From NCBI GenBank assembly GCA_030613705.1, contig JAUWLJ010000191.1:1-5201 (forward strand): 5,201 nucleotides of DNA, written 5' to 3'. Both the position numbers and the translations under genes were made by a program. Under the pieces are notes generated by a model. That model did no database searches and was not told the DNA's origin. It saw nothing but the letters and a program-made list of their open reading frames with translations. The DNA comes from Chloroflexota bacterium (GTDB lineage: Bacteria; Chloroflexota; Anaerolineae; Anaerolineales; UBA4823). The stretch's first letter is position 1; each line of letters starts with the position of its first letter. Of the stretch, positions 1 through 5,201 are shown in pieces.

Positions 1-861
1 GTCGGCGCGATTCAGCTGCGCCAGGGTTCTTCCGATGCACCTGTCACTACCATTACCAGTCAATTACTTTATGACGAGCAGCTTTATTCAACCACTGGAA
101 CGATCACCGAGGCCAATCTGGCGCTGATGCGCGATCTGAATGAGCGCACGATCCTGGCGGAACTAGCGCAAGAGGCCCCGCCTCCGGTGGTGACCTTCAC
201 CGATGGACCGATGGAGCTTTGGATCGGAGTGGCTGGTGGCAGCCAGGATGTCGCTGAAAATGCAGGAGTGCATGAAGCTTACATGCTGTCGTTATCCAAG
301 CTCGCTAGCTTAGGTGCAATCACTGCTGGTTACGTGGATAAACCCAGCGCCAACCTGGTTGTACGAACCCTGGAGGTGGCAATGACTCCGCAGGCGAAGT
401 TGGAAAAAATAAAGAATCTTCATCCCTTGCGCGGGGTGACGGATATCGCTTTGTATCGAGACTTCTTAGAGTCGGGGGAACGTTCGCCAGTGTTCGCTTT
501 GCAGTCACAATCAGCGAAAAGCTACAAGGGTCCCTTAGCGCTGCACTTCTTCTATCTCAACGTTGGTCAGCCTGGACGCCCATACCTGGCGCGCGTCGAC
601 ATCCCAGCCTGGGTCGTAGAAAATCCAGAAAGCTTGGATATCTTGCATGCGGCGCTGATCGATCAGTGCCGCGTGATGGGAGTGCGCCCTTACCCATACC
701 TGCTGCATCGTGCCCACGAAACAGCTGTAGTCAAATTGCAGGAAAAAGAGCAGGTAACTCTGATGATCGCCCAGGAGCTGCGCGAACGAGGGTTGACAGT
801 CGGTGCACGTTCTTCAAAACAATCTGCCAAGCAAGCTGGTGGTAGAGCGAGGTATGAATGA
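1..861 (+). CDS. nurA: NurA-family DNA-end nuclease, 5' end outside window
   Basis: This frame is open from the first base, so the visible 286 residues are the body and C-terminus of a longer protein. The ATG at 127 is internal and not the start. NurA nucleases are manganese-dependent and degrade DNA ends; they work bound to the HerA translocase in double-strand-break resection. Visible family landmarks (numbered from base 1) are FTDGP near residues 66-70, whose Asp is a likely metal ligand, then AGYVDKP at 109-115. GVTD (145-148) is followed by GERSPVF (159-165), ARVDIPAWV (197-205), and an ALIDQCR...YPYLLHRAHETA block (218-242) containing a characteristic late His. The first conserved Asp motif of the family (usually a DGS) must lie upstream. 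The tail after about residue 265 is basic and probably disordered. The stop overlaps the next gene by 4 bases, and herA lies one gene further on, which strongly supports the call. Confidence 0.88.
   Translation, partial: VGAIQLRQGSSDAPVTTITSQLLYDEQLYSTTGTITEANLALMRDLNERTILAELAQEAPPPVVTFTDGPMELWIGVAGGSQDVAENAGVHEAYMLSLSKLASLGAITAGYVDKPSANLVVRTLEVAMTPQAKLEKIKNLHPLRGVTDIALYRDFLESGERSPVFALQSQSAKSYKGPLALHFFYLNVGQPGRPYLARVDIPAWVVENPESLDILHAALIDQCRVMGVRPYPYLLHRAHETAVVKLQEKEQVTLMIAQELRERGLTVGARSSKQSAKQAGGRARYE
849..852 (+). promoter_or_regulatory. Ribosome binding site of the HAS-barrel gene; start ambiguous
   Basis: GAGG lies inside the last codons of nurA. It is 5 bases from the ATG at 858 and 8 bases from the adjacent ATG at 861. 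The second ATG has the more usual spacing, so the protein may start one residue later than annotated. In either case the start overlaps the nurA stop codon (TGA, 859-861), a typical layout for translational coupling. Confidence 0.5.
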
Positions 862-1487
862 TGACGACAATTGAAATTGGCCGTTTGCTGCGAGCCGGGA
901 CAACCGGTTTTGTAGTCGGCTGCCGGGTATCCCAATTAGACGCTCCATCTTTTGGTGCCTTAGTGCGGGTACCATTAGAGGCTGGTTACCAGATATATGG
1001 TCTGATATATGACATCCATATCGACGATGATGGCTTGGTGCGCCAGCTGGTAACAGCGGAAGGGATCGATGAAGCCGTGATCGCTGATAACCGCGTAAAT
1101 CGCAATGTGCCCATCGAGATGAGTGTTTTAGCGGTGGGCTACCAGCAAGATGAGCAGGTATTCCACCTGCTGCCGCCCCGACCCGCGCTCAGTCTGGATG
1201 CGATCTATTTGTGTGATGATGAAGAGCTGCGCAACTTTACCTCCGCAGGACGATTCGGGTATTTCCGCCACATCTTGCGTGCAAACGATCTGCCAATTGG
1301 CGATCTGCTGGCAGCACACTTGAACCAGGTTCAGGATGTGCAGGCAAAGGCGGGAAATGAAAACTGGGCTTTGGAGGCCACACAAGAGTTAATTGTCCTG
1401 CTGCGGGATGATTACGCGACCTTGATGAGCGTGATCAGCACACTCGGTGACGCGATACCCGAAACCTGGGATGGGGTGAGATCATGA
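858..1487 (+). CDS. Stand-alone HAS-barrel-like protein, putative HerA/NurA partner
   Basis: This is a 209-residue soluble protein with no signal peptide or membrane segment and no nuclease or nucleotide-binding motif that I can see. Its first ~110 residues are beta-rich and resemble the N-terminal HAS barrel of the neighbouring HerA. GFVVG (17-21) matches GYVVG in HerA, and GALVRVPLEAGYQIYGLIYDIHI (split here as GALVRVPL, then YGLIYDIHI, 33-55) matches GAFAVIES...YGLVTDLRL in HerA. A Pro-rich turn (LLPPRPAL, about 104-111) leads into an apparently helical C-terminal half (about 120-200) with no family I can name. HAS barrels in archaeal HerA form the ring that contacts NurA, so an adaptor, an extra ring or a regulator is plausible. 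The gene overlaps nurA and herA by 4 bases on each side, implying coordinated production. The fold call rests on my pattern comparison; the function is inferred. Confidence 0.7.
   Translation: MMTTIEIGRLLRAGTTGFVVGCRVSQLDAPSFGALVRVPLEAGYQIYGLIYDIHIDDDGLVRQLVTAEGIDEAVIADNRVNRNVPIEMSVLAVGYQQDEQVFHLLPPRPALSLDAIYLCDDEELRNFTSAGRFGYFRHILRANDLPIGDLLAAHLNQVQDVQAKAGNENWALEATQELIVLLRDDYATLMSVISTLGDAIPETWDGVRS
1473..1480 (+). promoter_or_regulatory. Ribosome binding site of herA
   Basis: The purine-rich stretch GGGGTGAG ends 3 bases before the herA ATG at 1484. It lies within the end of the preceding gene, whose TGA stop (1485-1487) overlaps the herA start as ATGA. It supports 1484 as the true start and suggests that ribosomes ending the upstream gene re-initiate here. 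Confidence 0.55.
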
Positions 1488-3181
1488 CAGAATACATTGG
1501 TTATGTTGTCGGGGGTGGTCTTAAGGAAAACCTGAGTGTCCGCCTGACAGTGCCGTCGAACCAAGTCCAGGAAGGCGCCTTCGCGGTGATCGAGAGCGAT
1601 GAATGGCTGTTTTACGGTCTGGTGACGGACTTACGCCTGGGATCCACCGATCCACGATTTGCTGATGAGCAAAGCGAGGCGCGCCTGCCTGCCGAGCTGG
1701 CCAAGCTGCTGCATGGACAGACCTTATACACAAATTTAGAGGTTTTACCGGCTATGATGCTGGAGCGAGGACCCGAATTAAGCAGCCAGGAATATCAAAC
1801 CTGGCGGGCTGAAATCGATACAGGTGCCCGCCCTCAACCGCGGCCCCGGCCAGTCAAGACCATTCCACCGCACCATGCCAGCGTGCGCATGGCAAATCCG
1901 GGGGATATTGCCGAGATATTCGGCGAAGTTGGTAAAGAAGGTAATTTTGTGATCGGCTACACTCGTGAACAGGCTCATCCGGTTTGCATTAATCTGGAAA
2001 AGTTTGTACTGCGGTCGTCCGGCGTGTTTGGGGCTACCGGTACCGGCAAGTCGTTCCTCACCCGTATTGTGCTGGCCGGTTTGATCAAATACAATCGGGC
2101 CTCGGTGTTGGTCTTTGACATGCACGATGAATATGGATTCGATAGTATGGCATCAGATACGGGTGAGCGGGTGATCGGCTTGAGAACCAAGTTCCCCAGC
2201 CGGCTGCGGGTGGTGGGATTGGGGCAAGGGGCTCAAATCCGCGGCCAGACACCGGATTTCAACCTCGAGATCGCCATGCAGGACATCCAACCTGCGGATA
2301 TCGAGCTGCTGACCCGGGAACTCAATCTTCGAGAAACAACCCCAACGACCTTAGATGCATTAGTTGCTACTTTTGGGAAAGATCATTGGTATAAGGAATT
2401 TATGGAGTTGAGGCCCGGAGCTGTCATTGAAGATGATGACGGTAAAAGGATTCCAGCACCTGATAGTGTGGAGGCTTGGGCAAATCGATCTGGCATTCAT
2501 CCCGAAGCAGCTAAAGGATTGCATTCAAAAATGGGACCGCTCTTCCGGAGATCCTATATCATTGAGAACCCAGCTAGTGATACAGTGAGTGAAATCATTA
2601 AGGCTTTGGATGCAGGGCAGCATATCGTCCTTTCATTCGGTGACCACGAAAAGGATCTGGATTATTTACTGGTCAGCAACCTGCTCACCCGGCGCATCCG
2701 CCAGGCGTGGGAAAAACGTACCAACGAGTACCGCGCGAAAGGCGAGCGTGAGCCGCGCCCACTGGTGATCGTCCTGGAGGAGGCGCACAAACTGCTCAAC
2801 CGGGAGATGGCCGCCCAGACCACTTTCAGCACCATTGCACGGGAGATGCGCAAATATTACGTCACCCTGTTGATCGTCGACCAGCGCCCGTCGCAAATCT
2901 ACGATGAGGTCATGTCGCAGCTGGGCACCCGTATCTCAGGATGGTTGGGCGACGATGATGATATCCGGGCGGTGCTCTCGGGTCTAGCTGGACGGGAAGC
3001 GCTGCGCGGAATGCTGGCCCGACTGCAGCCCAAGGAAGAAATTCTGCTTCTAGGATGGGGAGTACCGATGCCGATGCCGGTTTCCTCGCGGCGCTACGAT
3101 CAGAAGTTTTGGGAGGAGTTATCAGGCACGGCTGGAGGTGAACGGGGTGAAGCAGAAATCTTAGAGGAATTGGGATTCTAG
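1484..3181 (+). CDS. herA: HerA-type hexameric DNA translocase ATPase
   Basis: This complete 565-residue protein belongs to the HerA branch of the FtsK/HerA superfamily, ring ATPases that drive duplex DNA and feed it to NurA. Domains in order are an N-terminal HAS barrel (about 1-95), a Pro/Arg-rich linker (114-130), and the RecA-like ATPase core. The core shows Walker A GATGTGKS (183-190, Lys189) and the family signature VFDMHDEYG (210-218). A mostly helical insertion (about 265-385) precedes Walker B with a paired glutamate, LVIVLEEAH (427-435). The IAREMRKYYV stretch (451-460) holds candidate trans-acting arginines, and DQRPS (466-470) and SQLGTRI (478-484) follow. The C-terminal ~40 residues probably form the clasp seen in archaeal HerA. 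DQRPS and SQLGT replace the SQRPS and SQCNT-like forms I expect in many homologues, but nothing catalytic appears to be missing. DNA for the helical insertion (about 2341-2640) is about 46% GC, against about 59% in the next 300 bases. The gene follows the HAS-barrel gene with an ATGA overlap. Confidence 0.93.
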   Translation: MTEYIGYVVGGGLKENLSVRLTVPSNQVQEGAFAVIESDEWLFYGLVTDLRLGSTDPRFADEQSEARLPAELAKLLHGQTLYTNLEVLPAMMLERGPELSSQEYQTWRAEIDTGARPQPRPRPVKTIPPHHASVRMANPGDIAEIFGEVGKEGNFVIGYTREQAHPVCINLEKFVLRSSGVFGATGTGKSFLTRIVLAGLIKYNRASVLVFDMHDEYGFDSMASDTGERVIGLRTKFPSRLRVVGLGQGAQIRGQTPDFNLEIAMQDIQPADIELLTRELNLRETTPTTLDALVATFGKDHWYKEFMELRPGAVIEDDDGKRIPAPDSVEAWANRSGIHPEAAKGLHSKMGPLFRRSYIIENPASDTVSEIIKALDAGQHIVLSFGDHEKDLDYLLVSNLLTRRIRQAWEKRTNEYRAKGEREPRPLVIVLEEAHKLLNREMAAQTTFSTIAREMRKYYVTLLIVDQRPSQIYDEVMSQLGTRISGWLGDDDDIRAVLSGLAGREALRGMLARLQPKEEILLLGWGVPMPMPVSSRRYDQKFWEELSGTAGGERGEAEILEELGF

Positions 3182-4153
3182 ATGGTTAATCGCGAGATAC
3201 TTCTTTTAGCCACATCACATGGATTGGCAATCTGTGGAAGTGAAGCTGCTGGCTGGAGGGTAACCCGGCGCGATTTACCTGAATCATTCTTTACCTGCGT
3301 GATCGCCCAGGGAGATATGATCTTAGCCGGTACGAAAGATGGCATCTTCCGCTCAAGTGATAGAGGTGCATCCTGGCAGGCGGTCAACAGCGGTTTATCG
3401 ATTGGCTATATTCGCTGGTTAGCGGCCCACCCTGATAACCCTCAGCGGGTATTTGCTGGAAGTGAACCAGCGGGGATTTTCCTCTCTCAGGATGGCGGAC
3501 TTTCCTGGCAGGCGCGCCCAGAGGTGGCTGAGATGAGGGACCAGCAAGGATGGTACCTGCCTTACTCACCAGAAGCCGGTTGTGTGCGCGGCTTTGCTTT
3601 TTGCGGTGCGGATGGCTTCGCGGCTGTTGAAGTTGGCGGAGTTTTGGTCTCCAGAGATTACGGGGGTACATGGGCTTTGAACCGGAAAAACCAATCCCCT
3701 GAAAAGAGTATTCACCCTGATGTGCATTCGATAACCACACATCCAAATTCTGCGCATCTGGTAGCAGCGCCAACAGGCGGCGGTTTTTTCCTCTCTAAGG
3801 ATGGCGGTGCAACCTGGGATAATCGCTACCCGGATTGTTACTGCAGAGCGGTATGGTGGAACCCGGTTGATCCTGATCATATGCTTCTGGGAGCGGCGGA
3901 CTGGGTCGATAGTGAGGGGCGAATCGAGGAGACCCGGGATGGCGGTTATACCTGGAGTGAAGTAACCCGCGGACTTGATCTGCCCTGGCGCAACCATATG
4001 GTAGAGCGCTTCACCCAGGTTGGCGATCATCTGCTAGCGGTGCTTTCAAATGGTGAATTGTTGGCCACCACCCTTGAACCATTGAACTGGCAAAGATTGC
4101 TGCCGGAGGTACGGGATGTGGCGGCTGTAGCGATTTTAACTCTGACAAACTGA
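3182..4153 (+). CDS. Cytoplasmic Asp-box (BNR) beta-propeller protein, function unknown
   Basis: This 323-residue protein has five Asp-box motifs of the S/T-x-D-x-G-x-T/S-W type. They are SSDRGASW (58-65), SQDGGLSW (102-109), SRDYGGTW (157-164), SKDGGATW (205-212) and TRDGGYTW (251-258). Their spacing of 44-55 residues is that of propeller blades, and the total length fits six or seven blades, the outer ones lacking the box. Several blades carry a preceding HPDNP- or HPNS-like turn and a GIFLS/GFFLS strand. Asp-boxes occur in sialidases, Ycf48-like photosystem II assembly factors, sortilins and many uncharacterised proteins. They are structural, so they do not identify an enzyme. I see no signal peptide or membrane segment, so the protein is probably cytoplasmic, unlike most Asp-box proteins. 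Its ATG follows the herA stop codon with no base between them, and GGGA at 3172-3175 is a possible ribosome site. A protein-protein scaffold is the most natural guess, but no partner can be shown. Confidence 0.82.
   Translation: MVNREILLLATSHGLAICGSEAAGWRVTRRDLPESFFTCVIAQGDMILAGTKDGIFRSSDRGASWQAVNSGLSIGYIRWLAAHPDNPQRVFAGSEPAGIFLSQDGGLSWQARPEVAEMRDQQGWYLPYSPEAGCVRGFAFCGADGFAAVEVGGVLVSRDYGGTWALNRKNQSPEKSIHPDVHSITTHPNSAHLVAAPTGGGFFLSKDGGATWDNRYPDCYCRAVWWNPVDPDHMLLGAADWVDSEGRIEETRDGGYTWSEVTRGLDLPWRNHMVERFTQVGDHLLAVLSNGELLATTLEPLNWQRLLPEVRDVAAVAILTLTN
3477..3808 (+). repeat. Internal blade repeats within the propeller gene
   Basis: Two 23-base stretches, 3477-3499 and 3786-3808, match at 21 of 23 positions. 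They are in the same reading frame, 103 codons apart, and each encodes the FLSxDGG strand and turn that open an Asp-box. A shorter related copy, centred on GATGGCGG, occurs near 3937-3944. This is conservation of repeated propeller blades at the DNA level, not a mobile or regulatory repeat. Confidence 0.7.
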
Positions 4154-4157
4154 GGTG
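4152..4157 (+). promoter_or_regulatory. Ribosome binding site of the dehydrogenase gene
   Basis: GAGGTG starts inside the TGA stop codon of the propeller gene (4151-4153) and ends 4 bases before the ATG at 4162. It supports that start and shows that the two genes are packed into one transcription unit with almost no room for a separate promoter. Confidence 0.55.
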
Positions 4158-4161
4158 CGTT

Positions 4162-4884
4162 ATGGAAAAATTATCTGGCAAAGTGGCGATCATCACTGGG
4201 GGAGGCACCGGCATCGGGCAGGGGGTGGCATTAATGCTGTCCGGGGAGGGCTGCCGGGTCGTGCTGAGTGGAAGACGAAAAGCACCTCTGGAGGAGGTGC
4301 TGGAAAAAATAAGTGCCCAGGGTGGCAAAGGCCTGGCTGTTGAGGGGGATGTTTCGGAGGCAAGTGATGTAGATCGCTTGGTCAGTGCTGCGCAAGACAC
4401 CTTCGGTCAGATTGATATTTTGGTTAATAACGCTGGCATCGGCGGCGGAGGTGCTATCCACGAGCATGACATTGAGACCTGGGACCAGGTATTGGCGGTC
4501 AACTTACGGGGACCGTTTCTAACCTCTCGGGCGGTTTTGCCAAAGATGCGTGCCCGCAGCCAGGGGCATATCATCAACATCAGCTCGGAATCAGGCTTGG
4601 AATATTACCAGGGGAATGGTGCCTATGGGGTATCAAAACATGCTTTGAACGCTTTGGGCGAGTTTATCCAGCGCGAGAATCAGGAATATGGTGTGCGGGT
4701 AGATACAATCTGCCCAGGAATGGTGATCACAGAGATGACTCAAAATTCGCCTGGCCTGGATCACAGTAAATGCCTATACCCTGAGGATATCGCCGAGTTA
4801 GTCTTGTGGCTGCTGACTCGCCGGGCGAACATCAAGATCGGCACCCCGATCCTGATCCAGACCATGGAGAACCCCTGGGCCTGA
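4162..4884 (+). CDS. Classical short-chain dehydrogenase/reductase (SDR)
   Basis: This complete 240-residue cytoplasmic oxidoreductase uses NAD(H) or NADP(H); the substrate is unknown. All classical SDR landmarks are present in order. They are the dinucleotide-binding TGGGTGIG (12-19), GDVS (62-65) contacting the adenine, NNAG (89-92), and the active-site Asn114 in VNLRG. The catalytic Ser142 in NISSESG, the Tyr155/Lys159 pair in YGVSK, and the CPGMV turn (184-188) follow. The SGRRK stretch after the second strand (36-40) places arginines where NADP-preferring members have them, so NADPH is the likelier cofactor. Length is near the usual 240-260, with a short C-terminus ending ENPWA that lacks an obvious substrate-lid extension. 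Many SDRs of this appearance are labelled 3-oxoacyl-ACP reductase (FabG), but nothing here supports fatty-acid synthesis. It is the last gene of the tight run from nurA, 8 bases after the propeller gene; the functional link is unproven. Confidence 0.93.
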   Translation: MEKLSGKVAIITGGGTGIGQGVALMLSGEGCRVVLSGRRKAPLEEVLEKISAQGGKGLAVEGDVSEASDVDRLVSAAQDTFGQIDILVNNAGIGGGGAIHEHDIETWDQVLAVNLRGPFLTSRAVLPKMRARSQGHIINISSESGLEYYQGNGAYGVSKHALNALGEFIQRENQEYGVRVDTICPGMVITEMTQNSPGLDHSKCLYPEDIAELVLWLLTRRANIKIGTPILIQTMENPWA

Positions 4885-5043
4885 GATTGAATATTTTCGC
4901 CCTGGACGCCAGTACTTCGAATGGACTGTTTATGAGTTAGGTTGGCATTTCCTGGCGGGATAACCTGGGCCACGGTTTAGAGTTCTTGTTGCCACCATTG
5001 TGAGAAAAAATTTATCCTTTGACTTTAGCAGGGATCATACCTG
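4885..5043. other. Intergenic gap between the SDR and Nudix genes
   Basis: This 159-base gap is the only one of any size in the window. I found no strong hairpin followed by a T-run, so no intrinsic terminator can be called for the upstream operon. TTGTTG (4986-4991) could be a -35 element, but the bases 17-19 further on (around 5009-5016, AATTTATC) are a poor -10 match, so I do not call a promoter. An A/T-rich patch lies at 5004-5020. A short open stretch without a usual start codon is described among the findings. Confidence 0.5.
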
Positions 5044-5201
5044 ATGAAACTGGCAACTTTATGTTACCTCAAGGTGGATGGCAAGACCCTGATGATCCAT
5101 CGCATCAAGAAAGAAAACGATATGCATCAGGGAAAATGGACTGGTTTGGGCGGCAAGCTTGAGCCAGGTGAAACTCCCGAGGAGTGTGTCGTTCGTGAAG
5201 T
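5044..5201 (+). CDS. Nudix hydrolase, MutT-like, 3' end outside window
   Basis: The first 52 codons of a Nudix (nucleoside diphosphate linked to X) hydrolase are visible before the window ends. The N-terminal strand MKLATLCYL and LMIHRIKKENDMHQGKW are typical of MutT/8-oxo-dGTP-diphosphatase-like members. The Nudix box (G-x5-E-x7-R-E-U-x-E-E-x-G-U) has begun: Gly37, Glu43, Arg51 and Glu52 fall at the required spacing, and the remaining metal-binding glutamates lie beyond the edge. The family hydrolyses oxidised or non-canonical nucleotides, or other NDP-X compounds; the exact substrate cannot be read from this fragment. The start at 5044 is supported by CAGGGA (5029-5034, 9 bases upstream) and an in-frame stop at 5026-5028. 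The 159-base gap means it may be transcribed separately from the herA cluster. Confidence 0.9.
   Translation, partial: MKLATLCYLKVDGKTLMIHRIKKENDMHQGKWTGLGGKLEPGETPEECVVRE

Noticed and set aside
127..861. A complete nurA starting at the ATG at 127
   Set aside because: The frame is open back to base 1 with coding-like sequence, the part before 127 is needed for the usual NurA length, and there is no convincing ribosome site just before 127.
3182..4153. Sialidase or other glycoside hydrolase activity for the propeller protein
   Set aside because: Asp-boxes are structural. I see no sialidase FRIP motif, arginine triad or signal peptide, so an enzymatic label would be unsupported.
4155..4343. 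A 62-codon plus-strand frame overlapping the start of the SDR
   Set aside because: It runs in another frame over the dinucleotide-binding region of the SDR, which has complete motifs and its own ribosome site. The product is low-complexity Gly/Arg-rich.
1..4884. Anti-phage defence system of the HerA-nuclease type
   Set aside because: The nuclease here is NurA, the usual repair partner, not a SIR2 or DUF4297 effector. No transposase, integrase, restriction or other defence gene is visible, so genome maintenance is the simpler reading, although a defence role is not excluded.
320..4973. Minus-strand open frames up to 154 codons throughout the window
   Set aside because: All lie opposite well-supported genes, have implausible composition rich in Arg, Pro and Ser, and show no family motifs. 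They are shadows of the plus-strand genes.
4896..4980. Intrinsic terminator or operator from short inverted repeats such as CTGG-ACG-CCAG and TTCGAA
   Set aside because: The stems are only 3-4 base pairs per arm, no T-run follows, and such short palindromes are expected by chance.
4986..5016. Sigma-70-type promoter for the Nudix gene
   Set aside because: TTGTTG is acceptable as a -35, but every -10 candidate at 17-19 bases spacing matches the consensus at no more than 3 of 6 positions.
1..5201. CRISPR arrays, tRNA or rRNA genes, insertion sequences
   Set aside because: I saw no regularly spaced direct repeats, no RNA-gene landmarks and no transposase or terminal inverted repeats. The only clear repeats are propeller blades inside a gene.

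Overview
The window is a nearly gap-free, single-direction stretch of bacterial DNA. It has six genes on the plus strand and none that I can support on the minus strand. GC content was counted by hand over parts of it and lies mostly in the fifties to low sixties percent. The gene set and protein style suggest an Anaerolineae-type member of the Chloroflexota: a bacterial HerA/NurA pair, an Asp-box propeller, and a MutT-like protein of the MKLATLCY...HRIKKENDMH type. This placement is an inference from resemblance, with no marker gene to confirm it.

Positions 1-3181 hold the core of the window, a three-gene DNA-end-processing cassette. The first gene is a NurA nuclease whose 5' end lies outside the window. 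The second encodes a 209-residue protein that looks like a stand-alone HAS-barrel (HerA/ATP-synthase barrel) protein. The third encodes a complete 565-residue HerA-type hexameric DNA translocase. Both junctions are 4-base ATGA overlaps, so the three proteins are probably made together by translational coupling. In the known archaeal system HerA pumps DNA into a NurA nuclease bound at its HAS-barrel face. The middle protein resembles the HerA N-terminus, so it may be an adaptor or an extra barrel subunit. No Mre11 or Rad50 gene is visible here.

Positions 3182-4884 continue the same transcription unit. A cytoplasmic protein with five Asp-box (BNR) motifs begins on the base after the herA stop codon. 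A classical short-chain dehydrogenase/reductase with a complete active site follows 8 bases later. No link from either gene to DNA repair can be shown from the sequence beyond this tight packing.

Positions 4885-5043 form the only real gap, 159 bases, with no convincing terminator or promoter. At 5044 a Nudix (MutT-like) hydrolase gene begins and runs off the right edge. The most notable feature is the three-part nurA / HAS-barrel / herA arrangement with a propeller gene attached. A second is a sharp drop in GC inside herA.
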